NCBI GenBank assembly: GCA_001543385.1
Contig: LPNH01000013.1
Location: 58,610 to 110,106 of the forward strand
From: Candidatus Hemicellulosilyticus sp. P3
GTDB taxonomy: Bacteria > Bacteroidota > Bacteroidia > Bacteroidales > P3
Direction: 5' to 3'
DNA: 51,497 bases
Shown here in pieces: positions 1 to 8,213 of this stretch. The first letter of the stretch is position 1. Each line of letters starts with the position of its first letter. The position numbers and the translations under genes were made by a program. The notes under the pieces are model-generated. The model was not told where the DNA came from and made no database searches. It saw only the letters and a program-made list of their open reading frames with translations.

Positions 1-94
1 TTTCGGTTCGAAAATCCACTGGAGGTCTCCCATGCCGAAATTTTATCCAAAAAGTGGGGAACTTTTTGGAATTTCGGTTCGAAAATCCACTGGA
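1..94. repeat. 23-base direct repeat pair with intervening hairpin
   Basis: The same 23 bases occur at 1-23 and again at 72-94, giving a period of 71 bases. Between them lies an imperfect inverted repeat: 35-41 pairs with 71-77 and 46-55 pairs with 61-70 around a five-base loop, with a four-base bulge at 42-45. A second perfect hairpin has arms 81-88 and 92-99 with a three-base loop, and overlaps the second repeat copy. The element lies just before the first gene and continues past the left edge, so its full extent is not visible. It could be a transcription terminator of the upstream gene or a small repetitive palindromic element. Confidence 0.6.
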
Positions 95-112
95 TTTTCT
101 CATATTTGCACT

Positions 113-454
113 ATGAAAAGGAAAAGTTTGATCGGTGGCATCCTGTTATTGCTCATGGCAGTGGCCGGATGTCACCATAACGAACAGTTACCCCAAGGTG
201 TGCTCTCTGTTTCGGAATACGCCGACCTGCTTACTGATCTGTATCTGGCTGAAGGCTATTTCGCGGTCGAAAGCGACTATCAGTACAAAAAGCTTGGAGC
301 CGACATGGCAGGCACCTACGACACACTGCTGGCCCAGCACCATGTCACACCTGAAATTCTGGAGACGACCTCCATCTATTATCTAAAAAACAGGGTTTTA
401 TATAAAGAGGTCTACGAGCTCGTAACAGAGAACCTTAATGACAGTTTTCGATAA
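113..454 (+). CDS. DUF4296 domain lipoprotein
   Basis: A 113-residue lipoprotein of the Bacteroidota DUF4296 family, whose role is unknown. The N-terminus is basic (MKRK), followed by a hydrophobic stretch ending in the lipobox AVAGC, so the mature protein should be lipid-anchored from about residue 22. The mature part is a short helical domain with the pattern typical of the family: an early YADLLTDLYLAEGYF helix and a later EILETTSIYYL helix. An upstream in-frame ATG at 32 was not used as the start because it would run through the hairpin repeat and bury the signal peptide. A near-consensus promoter element (CATATTTG) lies about five bases before the chosen ATG. The gene is followed after 68 bases by the ComM gene. 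The family call is from memory of the sequence pattern. Confidence 0.75.
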   Translation: MKRKSLIGGILLLLMAVAGCHHNEQLPQGVLSVSEYADLLTDLYLAEGYFAVESDYQYKKLGADMAGTYDTLLAQHHVTPEILETTSIYYLKNRVLYKEVYELVTENLNDSFR

Positions 455-522
455 GCCGAATACAGACGGGCTTGCTCGTCTATTGAGGCGAGAAGACGTC
501 TGATAAAAACAATAAGGACATT

Positions 523-2061
523 ATGTTAGTCAAGACCTACGGAAGCGCGATATGTGGCATCAATGCCATGACTGTCACCGTGGAGGTGAATATTGACAAA
601 GGAGTCAACTACATGGTGGTGGGGCTGCCCGACAACGCTGTGCGCGAAAGCCAGCAACGCATCGCCTCGGCCATCGGCCAGTACGGCTACCACATCCCGG
701 GCAAAAAGGTCATTGTCAACCTGGCACCCGCCGACGTGAAGAAGGAGGGTTCCGCCTATGACCTCAGCATCGCGGTAGGCATCCTGGCGGCCGCCGGAAA
801 CATACGCACCGACCATCTGGCCGACTATGTCATTATGGGAGAGCTGTCGCTTGACGGCAGCCTGCGTCCCATCCGCGGTGTGCTGCCTATCGCCATCGAA
901 GCACGCCGCCAGCATTTCAAAGGCATTATCCTGCCGGCTGACAACGCCCGCGAAGCGGCCATCGTCAACAACCTTGAGGTCTATGGAGCGCGAAACATCA
1001 AAGAGGTGATTGACTTTCTGGACGATGAGGGCACAATTGAGATGACACAGTATGACACCCGCGCCGAATTTGCCAACCAGCTGAACCAGTATGAATATGA
1101 TTTTGCCGATGTCAAAGGGCAGGAAAGCGTGAAGCGTGCACTCGAGATTGCCGCCGCAGGCGGCCACAATGTCATCTTGATCGGTCCGCCGGGCTCTGGC
1201 AAGACGATGCTGGCCAAACGTATGCCCTCCATTCTGCCGCCGCTGACACTGGAGGAGTCGTTGGAGACCACACAGATTCACAGTGTGGCGGGACAGATGC
1301 GCAAGACCGACGCCCTGATTTCGGTGCGGCCGTTCCGCGCACCGCACCACACTGTGTCGGACGTGGCCTTGGTGGGCGGCGGCAGCAACCCGCAGCCCGG
1401 CGAAATCAGTCTGGCTCACAACGGTGTGCTCTTCCTCGACGAGCTGCCGGAGTTCAAACGTTCAGCTCTGGAGGTATTGCGTCAGCCCATGGAGGAACGG
1501 CACGTGACCATCAGTCGCGCCCGCAACACCAATGAATATCCGGCCGGATTTATGCTCATCGCCGCCATGAACCCGTGCCCCTGCGGTTATTATAACCACC
1601 CCGACATCGAATGCACCTGCCCCGCGGGTGCCGTGCGCCGCTACCTGAACAAGGTGAGCGGCCCGCTGATGGACCGCATCGACCTGCATGTGGAGGTGAC
1701 ACCTGTGCTTGTGAGTCAGCTGAACCGTGATGAACGCGCCGAGAGCAGCGCCACCATCCGCGAACGTGTCGTGGCCGCCCGTGCCATACAGACAGAGCGT
1801 TTCAAGAACACCGCAGGCGTCCATTGCAACGCACAGATGGGCAGCAAGCTCACACGTCAGCACTGCGTCCTCAGCGACGAATGCCGAAACATCATGGAGA
1901 TGGCCATGAACCGTCTGGGTCTCAGCGCCCGTGCCTACGACCGCATACTGCGTGTCGCCCGCACCATTGCCGACCTCGACAACAGCGCACTTATCACCAC
2001 CGTGCATCTCAGTGAGGCCATCAACTATAGAAGTCTGGACCGCGAGAGCTGGGGGCAGTAG
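523..2061 (+). CDS. comM: YifB/ComM-family Mg-chelatase-like AAA+ ATPase
   Basis: A 512-residue protein matching the full length of the YifB/ComM family. Family members are hexameric AAA+ helicases; in naturally competent bacteria ComM promotes branch migration during transformation. The N-terminal 200 residues form the ChlI-like (Lon protease S16-type fold) domain, starting at the typical MLVKTYG. The ATPase follows, with Walker A GPPGSGKT at residues 221-228 and Walker B FLDE near 304-307. A cysteine cluster (PCPCGYYNHPDIECTCP) near residues 350-366 is typical of the family and may bind zinc, followed by the conserved GPLMDRIDLHVEV segment. The C-terminal helical domain is intact. The reading frame is complete. 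Whether this organism is competent cannot be told; the ComEA-like HhH protein at 20849-21520 is the only other hint. Confidence 0.93.
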   Translation: MLVKTYGSAICGINAMTVTVEVNIDKGVNYMVVGLPDNAVRESQQRIASAIGQYGYHIPGKKVIVNLAPADVKKEGSAYDLSIAVGILAAAGNIRTDHLADYVIMGELSLDGSLRPIRGVLPIAIEARRQHFKGIILPADNAREAAIVNNLEVYGARNIKEVIDFLDDEGTIEMTQYDTRAEFANQLNQYEYDFADVKGQESVKRALEIAAAGGHNVILIGPPGSGKTMLAKRMPSILPPLTLEESLETTQIHSVAGQMRKTDALISVRPFRAPHHTVSDVALVGGGSNPQPGEISLAHNGVLFLDELPEFKRSALEVLRQPMEERHVTISRARNTNEYPAGFMLIAAMNPCPCGYYNHPDIECTCPAGAVRRYLNKVSGPLMDRIDLHVEVTPVLVSQLNRDERAESSATIRERVVAARAIQTERFKNTAGVHCNAQMGSKLTRQHCVLSDECRNIMEMAMNRLGLSARAYDRILRVARTIADLDNSALITTVHLSEAINYRSLDRESWGQ

Positions 2062-2095
2062 TGTGAAGTACGAATTAAATTACATGTTTTTCACC

Positions 2096-2821
2096 ATGAA
2101 ACACGCTTTCCTTTTCTTCTTTATGAGCCTTCTGGCCGTGTCACCAATGGGTCATGCACAGGACTCCAACACCATCACCGTTTCGGGAACAGGGACGGTG
2201 ACGGCTCAGCCAGACATGGCACAGATCTGCATCCATTTCGCCCATATTGCCGCCACCACGCAGGAGGCGAAGAAAGTGGTGGCGAAGACCATGCGTCAGG
2301 TACAGGAGATACTTGACGAACAGATGATCAACGCCAAGGACATACGCACCACTGCGTTCAGCTACGAGGTGGCGTATGAGTATGTCAACGGCAAGCGGAA
2401 ACGGTTGGGACAGCGTGCCGGGCAGTCGCTGGTTGTAAAGATCGACCGTCTTGACAAGAATCCCGAACGACTCGCCGAGATCCTGGACCGTATCGCCGCT
2501 ATCGACAAGGTGGAGGTGCAGAATATCCAGTTCGATATCGAGAACAAAGCCGGGCTCTACCGACAGAGCCGTGTGCTGGCCTATGGCAAAGCCTACGAGA
2601 AGGCTGCGCAGTATGCCGAGTTGGCCGGCCGCACCATCGGCAAAGCGATCACCATATCGGAATATTCCAGCCAGGATGCAGCGTTCACCAACACGCGCAA
2701 GATGGCTATGGTAAACATGGCCGCCGAAGAGTCGGCCGACTTCTCCAGCTATGGCGGCCTGCCGCTGGGCGAACAGGGTGTCACCTCCGTCGTCAACGTC
2801 GTGTTCGCGATGGAGGACTGA
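2096..2821 (+). CDS. SIMPL domain (DUF541) exported protein
   Basis: A 241-residue exported protein of the SIMPL/DUF541 family, periplasmic or outer-membrane-associated proteins found across bacteria (for example E. coli YggE, linked to oxidative stress). Residues 1-20 form a signal peptide with a long Phe/Leu core ending at GHAQ. The mature part opens with NTITVSGTGTVTAQPDMA, the hallmark start of the domain, and ends with the TSVVNVVFAME strand that closes these proteins. The ATG at 2096 was chosen because the signal peptide begins MKHAFLFFF; an in-frame ATG four codons upstream (2084) is also possible. It starts 34 bases after comM and could be cotranscribed with it. No catalytic activity is known for the family. 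Confidence 0.85.
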   Translation: MKHAFLFFFMSLLAVSPMGHAQDSNTITVSGTGTVTAQPDMAQICIHFAHIAATTQEAKKVVAKTMRQVQEILDEQMINAKDIRTTAFSYEVAYEYVNGKRKRLGQRAGQSLVVKIDRLDKNPERLAEILDRIAAIDKVEVQNIQFDIENKAGLYRQSRVLAYGKAYEKAAQYAELAGRTIGKAITISEYSSQDAAFTNTRKMAMVNMAAEESADFSSYGGLPLGEQGVTSVVNVVFAMED

Positions 2822-2870
2822 ACCGCTGCCTACCACAGCCTCGACCGCGACTGCCGGGACAATGAAATAA

Positions 2871-3650
2871 ATGAAAATGCGTGGAATATTTAGATTGACT
2901 TGCTCTTTCTTCGGCTTCGTATTGCTCTCCGTGAACGCACTGCCTCAACCGGCTGCTGCCGTGGAGCGGATTGACACGATGGGGCTGATTGTGCTTTATC
3001 CGCACTATGGATCGGTGGAGCTGGTGTGCGGCTCGCGCCCCTCGCGCTCCGACCGTTCGGTGCTGGTGATGGCCGAGGCGGCCTACACACGAGTCAAACC
3101 GCTGCGCAGAAAATTCAGCCACGCGAACATACACGGGGTGCATGTCTCGCGGGGCCGCCGCCATGAGGGTACGCCTTTCGAGCGGAAGACGGGAGCGTTT
3201 GTGTGGTACGACGGACAGTACAGATTTCTACAGCTCTCCACCTACGATACGGCGACACAGCAGGTGACCCGGCTCCCCGATTACGGCCGGCGCTGCCGTG
3301 TATTCGACACGGCAGCTGCACACAAAGGCATGGGCTTTATGCAGGAAATCATCGTCCACCAGGGCCGGATAATGCCCACGGTGCGCAAAGACGGCGAGAT
3401 GCACCAGTACCGTGCGCTCTGCAGCCACAAAGGAAGGCTTTGCATCATCGAGAGCGACACGGTGGTGGCTTTTGCCGGATTCAAGCGCATGTTGCACGCC
3501 TTCGGCGTGAGCGAGGCGCTTTACCTGGATATGGGCAGCGGCTGGAACTACGCCTGGTACCGTGACGAAGAGAACATTGTGGAACTCAACCCCGAGGCTT
3601 ACTACAGCCGGTTTTGCACGAACTGGATTGTCTTCCGCCGCCGTAAGTGA
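2871..3650 (+). CDS. Phosphodiester glycosidase-like exported protein
   Basis: A 259-residue exported protein. The first 29 residues form a signal peptide ending near PAAA. The C-terminal half resembles the phosphodiester glycosidase (NAGPA, DUF2233-like) fold: a strand that reads off a value (RLCIIESDTVVAFAGF), then LHAFGVSEALYLDMGSGWNYAW, equivalent to the LGaxxAlnLDGGGS signature in which the Asp and Gly residues line the active site. Here the final motif is LDMGSGWN, so the canonical triple glycine is not kept. Family members remove sugars linked through phosphodiesters from glycans or wall polymers. The match is motif-level only, so the substrate is unknown and the altered motif leaves activity open. 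It starts 49 bases after the SIMPL gene. Confidence 0.55.
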   Translation: MKMRGIFRLTCSFFGFVLLSVNALPQPAAAVERIDTMGLIVLYPHYGSVELVCGSRPSRSDRSVLVMAEAAYTRVKPLRRKFSHANIHGVHVSRGRRHEGTPFERKTGAFVWYDGQYRFLQLSTYDTATQQVTRLPDYGRRCRVFDTAAAHKGMGFMQEIIVHQGRIMPTVRKDGEMHQYRALCSHKGRLCIIESDTVVAFAGFKRMLHAFGVSEALYLDMGSGWNYAWYRDEENIVELNPEAYYSRFCTNWIVFRRRK

Positions 3651-3712
3651 AGCAATGCGGACTCCCGTCGCACATCGCATCATCATTTCATAACAACATA
3701 ATAAATTTCATC

Positions 3713-4255
3713 ATGAAAGAGATTCAGGACAACGAGACGCTGCGCATTTTGCGCGAACGGCGCAGTGTGCGGGCCTACCGCCCCGAGCAGATCCGCGACG
3801 AGGAGTTGCAGGCTGTGCTCGAGGCCGGCAGTTACGCCCCCACCGCCATGGGGCGCCAGGACCCTTGGATTGTGGCGGTGCAGCAGCCCGAGATGGTGGC
3901 ACAACTGGTGCGCATGAACGCGGCGGTGATGGGCGTCGACACCGACCCCTATTACGGCGCGCCCACCATTGTGCTGGTGTTTGCGCCGAAACCGGAGCAC
4001 GGCTTCAACCCTGTCTGCGACGGCGCCCTCGTATTAGGAAATATGATGAATGCCGCTCACGCCATCGGCCTGGCTTCATGCTGGATCAACCGCGAACGCG
4101 AGATGTTCGACACCGACGAGGGGCGTGCACTGATGCGCCGCCTCGGACTGCCCGACGGACTGATCGGTATCGGCAGCATCGCGCTCGGCTATGCCACCCA
4201 GCCACCGGCAGCGCCCAGACCTCGGAAAGAGCACTACTGTCGCATTGTAAAATAA
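3713..4255 (+). CDS. Nitroreductase family protein
   Basis: A 180-residue FMN-dependent nitroreductase-fold oxidoreductase, the normal size for the short bacterial branch. The N-terminal RRSVRAYRPEQI segment is the FMN-phosphate-binding Arg motif. SYAPTAMGRQDPW is the SPSaxNxQPW-like motif around the cofactor, and GLASCWINRER and IGSIALGYA are the late conserved segments. Such enzymes use NAD(P)H to reduce quinones, nitroaromatics or flavins. The chosen ATG at 3713 removes a 22-codon upstream extension that lacks family similarity. It lies 30 bases before an exported glutathione peroxidase and the two may share a transcript. The physiological substrate cannot be inferred. Confidence 0.88.
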   Translation: MKEIQDNETLRILRERRSVRAYRPEQIRDEELQAVLEAGSYAPTAMGRQDPWIVAVQQPEMVAQLVRMNAAVMGVDTDPYYGAPTIVLVFAPKPEHGFNPVCDGALVLGNMMNAAHAIGLASCWINREREMFDTDEGRALMRRLGLPDGLIGIGSIALGYATQPPAAPRPRKEHYCRIVK

Positions 4256-4285
4256 ATCATATATATATATATTAACAACTTGATT

Positions 4286-4906
4286 ATGAAAAAGATTTTG
4301 TTTTTCTGCTTAGGCACACTGCTATGCGGGCTGACCATGACTGCCCAAAGCGTGTATGACTTCACCGTGAAAGACGACATGGGGAAGGAGGTGTCGCTGA
4401 GCCGCTATAAAGGCCAGGTGCTGCTTATCGTGAACACGGCGACACGGTGCGGATTTACGCCGCAGTACAGCGAACTGGAGAGCCTCTATGAACAGCACCG
4501 CGACGAAGGATTTGAGATTCTTGACTTTCCGTGCAACCAGTTTGGCGAGCAGGCACCCGGCAGTATTGCCGAGATCCATCAGTTCTGCACCGCCAACTAC
4601 GATATCCGTTTCCCACAGTTCGACAAGATTGAGGTGAACGGCAAGGACGAGGCACCTCTCTACACATTCTTGAAACAGCAGCGCGGATTCGCCGGATTCG
4701 ACACCGAGGACCGCTTGGGCAAACTGCTGGACGAAATGATGCGCAAGCAGAATCCCGACTATGACAAGGACCCTTCTATCAAATGGAATTTCACCAAATT
4801 CCTGATTAGCCGTGACGGCCAGGTGCTGCAGCGCTACGAGCCCACCGCCCGGATGAGCGACATCGAGGCGGATGTGCGTCAAGCCCTTGCCGCAGGGAAG
4901 CGCTGA
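4286..4906 (+). CDS. Exported glutathione peroxidase-family thiol peroxidase
   Basis: A 206-residue glutathione-peroxidase-fold enzyme with an N-terminal signal peptide (residues 1-21, ending TMTAQ), so it should act in the periplasm. The peroxidatic residue is Cys55 in NTATRCGFTPQY, a cysteine rather than selenocysteine. The other members of the active site are present: FPCNQFG at 81-87 (Gln85, with Cys83 as a possible partner thiol) and IKWNFTKFLI near the end (Trp and Asn). Non-animal GPx enzymes of this type usually take electrons from thioredoxin-like proteins rather than glutathione. The ATG at 4286 gives the best signal peptide; a TTG two codons upstream is possible. A short AT dinucleotide run precedes the gene. 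Confidence 0.9.
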   Translation: MKKILFFCLGTLLCGLTMTAQSVYDFTVKDDMGKEVSLSRYKGQVLLIVNTATRCGFTPQYSELESLYEQHRDEGFEILDFPCNQFGEQAPGSIAEIHQFCTANYDIRFPQFDKIEVNGKDEAPLYTFLKQQRGFAGFDTEDRLGKLLDEMMRKQNPDYDKDPSIKWNFTKFLISRDGQVLQRYEPTARMSDIEADVRQALAAGKR

Positions 4907-4977
4907 AGTACGCGGCTGCCGGATGGCACCCGGATAGGGAAGGCCACGTACACCTGCATTGAAACCGGACGGCAAAA

Positions 4978-5652
4978 TCAGAGCTGTAGCGCTATTCCAA
5001 GAGACAGCCCCAGTATATCACTCCACGATAAGTTACCTCCAAGCACTTTGGAACGGAAATACAAATCGCAGGTGCTGACTTCGTAGAACAGCCCGACACG
5101 CTCAAAGGCCGACCTGTTGCGACCCGACGGGATTAAGAAGTGAAGCTGTGAACCCAAGCAGACGTTAAGCCGGTAGCGGGTGGAGAATCCGTAGTAGTTG
5201 GCCGGATAGCGGTGCGGCTGCTCGCCCCAAAACTGTTCACCGAAAACGGTGTTGACATACAGTCCGAAACGTAGCGGCTCGAAGTGCCATCTGTCGCCCA
5301 ATGCGATACGCCACGGCATATAATTTTGCTTGAGTGTCATGGTCATCTTGGCACAGTCGGACTGGTGCCGGGGGATAAAGCCCGCAAGCAACGCCGTTTC
5401 CCACTGTCGCCGACACCCATAGCTCCAACCGACACCTGCCGAGACCACTCCCATGTTGCCGGCATTCTGAACAACAAGCTGCGAGGGGAAGATCCTGTTC
5501 CAACGGCTTCGCATCCGTTCAACGCGCTCGAGGGAGGACTTCCTCTGCCACAGGGTGTCGGGCCCGGCCACAGCGTCGGATCCCTGCTGTGCGCAAGCCT
5601 TGATTCCGGACAGGAACAAGAGCAGGCTAAAAATCGACAACTTCCACTGCAT
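4978..5652 (-). CDS. Hypothetical exported, probable outer-membrane beta-barrel protein
   Basis: A 224-residue exported protein with no family I can name. The start used is the ATG at 5652 because it begins a clear signal peptide (MQWKLSIFSLLLFLSG, cleavage near KACAQQ); the longer upstream reading frame has no signal-like start. The mature part has many alternating aromatic strands (for example WHFEPLRFGLYVNTVF, FYEVSTCDLYF) and ends in a hydrophobic strand (LGLSLGIALQL), as in small outer-membrane beta barrels. Its first 26 bases overlap the end of the upstream metallophosphoesterase gene, suggesting translational coupling and a shared membrane or envelope role. Function unknown. Confidence 0.65.
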   Translation of the reverse strand: MQWKLSIFSLLLFLSGIKACAQQGSDAVAGPDTLWQRKSSLERVERMRSRWNRIFPSQLVVQNAGNMGVVSAGVGWSYGCRRQWETALLAGFIPRHQSDCAKMTMTLKQNYMPWRIALGDRWHFEPLRFGLYVNTVFGEQFWGEQPHRYPANYYGFSTRYRLNVCLGSQLHFLIPSGRNRSAFERVGLFYEVSTCDLYFRSKVLGGNLSWSDILGLSLGIALQL

Positions 5653-6478
5653 ATTTGTCAGGAGTGAAGGTAAAAATCCGATATTGGCGTTTTTCGGCGC
5701 TGCCCACCCCGTAGAACACGAGCCCGTCGTGGTAGAGGGTGTCGGCATAGGTGCGGTGATTATGGCCGAATGCGCAGCAATAGAGACCGGGCAATAAATC
5801 GAGCCAAACCCGGAAAGCCAAGCTGACGTTATTGTTGAACTGATCGCAAAACGGCGGGATGTGCATGGCTACAAACGTGCGGTCGAAACGACTGCTGTCC
5901 CGCACAGCCTCACGCTGTATGAAGGAAAAATCGGGCACATCGGCCATATAATCATATTCACCGGCATTGGTGTTAAGACACAAGAACTTGATCCGACCGG
6001 CGATGAAAGAGAAATCCCGTTCGCCGAAAATTGCATCGTAAGCTTCGTCACCGGTGCCCAGATGGTCGTGGTTGCCGATAATGGTTACAAACGGCTTCTG
6101 CAAGCGCAGCAGCCGTTTCCGGGCCCATTCGTATTCTTTTATCATGCCCGTGTTGGTCAAGTCACCCAGATGCATGACAAAATCGATATCGTCGCGCCGG
6201 TTGATGTCGTCGATCTCACGTTCCATTTCGGTATACCAGTCGTGCGTGTCGCTGATCACCGCCACACGGATAGTGTCTTTGTCGGCACATGACTGCTCGA
6301 TGCGTGTTATCTGGGCCGCATTGAGATGCAGCGGACCGCTGTAGTCGACATCGTAGGGATGAATGTCAAAAGCATCTTCACACGAGGAGAACAGTGTCAG
6401 CGCGATGACTGCCCGGGAAAACAAGCGGCAGAAGTGAGGTACAGCGGCGGACAGATACTCGAAGGAACGGCTTGTCAT
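5627..6478 (-). CDS. Metallophosphoesterase lipoprotein (calcineurin-like)
   Basis: A 283-residue calcineurin-like phosphoesterase. The metal-binding blocks appear in order: SDTHDW (Asp-x-His), GDLTN (Gly-Asp), GNHDH (Gly-Asn-His-Asp), a MHIPPF His and FGHNHR (Gly-His-x-His). All five expected blocks are present, so the two-metal centre should be intact. The N-terminus has a hydrophobic segment ending in LFSSC, a plausible lipobox, so the enzyme is probably lipid-anchored outside the cytoplasm. A TAttTTTG promoter element on this strand lies at 6501-6508, 23 bases before the ATG. The next gene on this strand overlaps it by 26 bases. Substrate unknown; the family includes phosphatases, nucleotidases and phosphodiesterases. 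Confidence 0.85.
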   Translation of the reverse strand: MTSRSFEYLSAAVPHFCRLFSRAVIALTLFSSCEDAFDIHPYDVDYSGPLHLNAAQITRIEQSCADKDTIRVAVISDTHDWYTEMEREIDDINRRDDIDFVMHLGDLTNTGMIKEYEWARKRLLRLQKPFVTIIGNHDHLGTGDEAYDAIFGERDFSFIAGRIKFLCLNTNAGEYDYMADVPDFSFIQREAVRDSSRFDRTFVAMHIPPFCDQFNNNVSLAFRVWLDLLPGLYCCAFGHNHRTYADTLYHDGLVFYGVGSAEKRQYRIFTFTPDKYAVEVVDF

Positions 6479-6500
6479 GATGCGTTGTTTTTGAGGTATG

Positions 6501-6508
6501 CAAAAATA
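6501..6508 (-). promoter_or_regulatory. Bacteroidota -7 element for the metallophosphoesterase
   Basis: Reading on the minus strand gives TATTTTTG, an exact match to TAnnTTTG, ending 23 bases upstream of the start codon at 6478. No clear TTG -33 element was found at the right distance. Confidence 0.55.
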
Positions 6509-6628
6509 AAAACGGAGCGCAAAAAAGATGTGTCCGATTTTACTTCTTTTCCAATCTTAATTTCATTCTGTTCTGTTTATAGACATAAAAAAGACGAAAA
6601 AAGACGTTTTTATTTACTTTTATGCGCA

Positions 6629-6636
6629 TATTTTTG
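6629..6636 (+). promoter_or_regulatory. Bacteroidota -7 element for the AraC-type regulator
   Basis: TATTTTTG matches TAnnTTTG exactly and ends 18 bases upstream of the chosen ATG at 6655. This supports the 6655 start over the ATG at 6622, which would lie inside the promoter. Confidence 0.6.
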
Positions 6637-6654
6637 CATCAAAAAAATCCAAAA

Positions 6655-7551
6655 ATGAACACCTCAGGCATCCATGCAGCACGATCCATACAGATTAGCG
6701 CGGACTACTATGACGACGATATCATTATCATTGACAATATCAAGAAATTCGCCGAACATGACTCGGCGAAGATGGAGATGAATCTGATTGCACTGGTCAG
6801 TAGCGGGAAAGCCCGGATGAACATCAACGGAAAGGAGACGCATCTCGAAGCACGCCAACTGTTGGTCTGCCCGCCGAACACCACTTTCAGCGACATGCTC
6901 TTCAGTACAGACTTTGAGTTTAAAATGATGCTGCTCACCAATCGCATTCTCTACAGCTTTCTGCGTGATAAAATCAAGGTGTGGAATGATCTTATGTATA
7001 TTTATAAGGTGTACACTTTCCCATACCAGGACGCCTACGCCGGATTCTTTTCCCACTTTTACAATATTCTGCGCCTGTGTGTTGAGACCCCGAACGAGAC
7101 ACCCTACCGGAATGACATCATCCATTCGATCCTGCAAGCCGGGCTGCTCGGACTCACGGCCAATTTTCTTTCGCTCCGCGACGAAAGCCGGCAAGGCGAC
7201 GCAACGATTCATGGCGGGCATCCGGACACCACGCGCGGAAGCATATTGTTCCAGCGCTTTCTGAACCAACTTAACAATAGCCGACAAAAGTTCCGCAGTG
7301 TTGAATCGTTCGCCGCAGGCCTCTGCATCTCACCCAAATATCTGACGGCAGTCTGCAAGAAACAGTCGGACAAGACAGCACATGAGTGGATTCGCGATTA
7401 TGTACTGGAGGACATCCGTTATCACCTTCGGCACACCGACCTGCCTATCAAGGAAATCAGCGACCGCATCGGATTTCCGAACACTTCTTTTTTCGGCCGC
7501 TATGTGAAAGAGCATTTCGGCGTCACCCCCATGCAGCTTCGACAGTCGTGA
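6655..7551 (+). CDS. AraC-family transcriptional regulator
   Basis: A 298-residue AraC-type regulator. Residues 1 to about 190 form a cupin-like sensing region (ARMNINGKETHLEARQLLVCPPNT is the typical beta-hairpin core that holds the effector). About residues 200-298 form the double helix-turn-helix DNA-binding domain: first helix region VESFAAGLCISPKYLTAVCKK, and second region IKEISDRIGFPNTSFFGRYVKEHFGVTP, which matches the C-terminal AraC signature. It lies 150 bases upstream of the calycin/HmuY/TonB-receptor unit, on the same strand. The promoter of that unit carries a palindrome (7639-7664), so control of that operon is a reasonable guess. The ligand is unknown. Confidence 0.9.
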   Translation: MNTSGIHAARSIQISADYYDDDIIIIDNIKKFAEHDSAKMEMNLIALVSSGKARMNINGKETHLEARQLLVCPPNTTFSDMLFSTDFEFKMMLLTNRILYSFLRDKIKVWNDLMYIYKVYTFPYQDAYAGFFSHFYNILRLCVETPNETPYRNDIIHSILQAGLLGLTANFLSLRDESRQGDATIHGGHPDTTRGSILFQRFLNQLNNSRQKFRSVESFAAGLCISPKYLTAVCKKQSDKTAHEWIRDYVLEDIRYHLRHTDLPIKEISDRIGFPNTSFFGRYVKEHFGVTPMQLRQS

Positions 7552-7638
7552 ACAGCGACAATGCCATCCCTGCAGCCCGCTGTTGAAGGTGAGACAGAGC
7601 GCCTGGCGCCAAACGGCGTATAGGGTTCACTATTTTTG

Positions 7639-7664
7639 GCTATTGTCCGGGTGGGGACAATGGC
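7639..7664. promoter_or_regulatory. Palindrome inside the calycin/hmuY operon promoter (candidate operator)
   Basis: Two seven-base arms, ATTGTCC at 7642-7648 and GGACAAT at 7655-7661, are perfect reverse complements around a six-base spacer. After one mismatched pair, two more bases on each side also pair (7639-7640 with 7663-7664). The palindrome sits between, and partly overlaps, the -33 and -7 promoter elements. This is the position of a repressor site. Binding by the adjacent AraC-type protein or another regulator is an inference. Confidence 0.5.
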
Positions 7665-7673
7665 GTACCTTTG
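7643..7673 (+). promoter_or_regulatory. Promoter of the calycin/hmuY/TonB-receptor operon
   Basis: TTG at 7643-7645, 20 bases, then TACCTTTG at 7666-7673: both parts of the Bacteroidota sigma-ABfr promoter with near-ideal spacing. The -7 element ends 28 bases before the ATG at 7702. Confidence 0.7.
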
Positions 7674-7701
7674 CATCCCGAAAATAAATCACCAATCGAC
7701 C

Positions 7702-8190
7702 ATGAAAGTTACAAAACTATTTCTGATGGCTGCAGTTGCAGCTCTTGCCTTGGCCACAACGGGATGCACTAAGGATGACGACGAAAACACCGTCGCCGCA
7801 CAAAACACGGCACTGGCCGTCGCCGGCACCTATGACGGCACACTGGCCATGTCTGTCCAAGGGCAAGAGATGGGGAGCAACGATGTGCAGATTGTCATCA
7901 CCGCCGAAAGCGCCAACACGGTGACGGTGACGCTGCCCGAGATTAGTTTCGGCCACTCGCCGATACCTGCGCTCGCGGTCAGCGGAGTCAGTATAAGCAC
8001 GTCGGATGCGGGCAGCTACCGTTTGGCGAAAGACGGGTTTGACCTGACCGTAAACAATGTCAATTATGTCGGCGGCGAACTGACGGGCACGACGGACGGA
8101 GGCACCTTGTCGATGACCTATTCCGTCACACCCGGAGCCATGCCGATGAGCATTGAATGCTCGTTCGAGGGAACCAAAAACGCCGAATAG
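7702..8190 (+). CDS. Calycin-like lipoprotein, first gene of the haem-type operon
   Basis: A 162-residue lipoprotein. The signal peptide ends in a lipobox (LATTGC, Cys near residue 22) followed by an acidic stretch (TKDDDEN), a pattern that often marks surface-exposed lipoproteins in this phylum. The mature domain begins with VAGTYDGTLAMSVQGQEMG and alternates short beta strands, as in the calycin-like/lipocalin-like beta-barrel proteins annotated widely in Bacteroidales. The ATG at 7702 is chosen because it starts the signal peptide and follows a good promoter. The gene ends 23 bases before the HmuY-like gene. A role in binding haem or another hydrophobic ligand is suggested only by its neighbours and fold. 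Confidence 0.75.
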   Translation: MKVTKLFLMAAVAALALATTGCTKDDDENTVAAQNTALAVAGTYDGTLAMSVQGQEMGSNDVQIVITAESANTVTVTLPEISFGHSPIPALAVSGVSISTSDAGSYRLAKDGFDLTVNNVNYVGGELTGTTDGGTLSMTYSVTPGAMPMSIECSFEGTKNAE

Positions 8191-8213
8191 TGGGTTCCAC
8201 CCTGTTCAAAGCC

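Noticed and set aside
32..112. Longer start (ATG at 32) for the DUF4296 lipoprotein
   Set aside because: It runs through the direct repeat and hairpin and places 27 extra residues before a clear lipoprotein signal.
4258..4272. AT dinucleotide run upstream of the glutathione peroxidase
   Set aside because: It is short and common in AT-rich intergenic DNA; it does not match TAnnTTTG, and no function can be supported.
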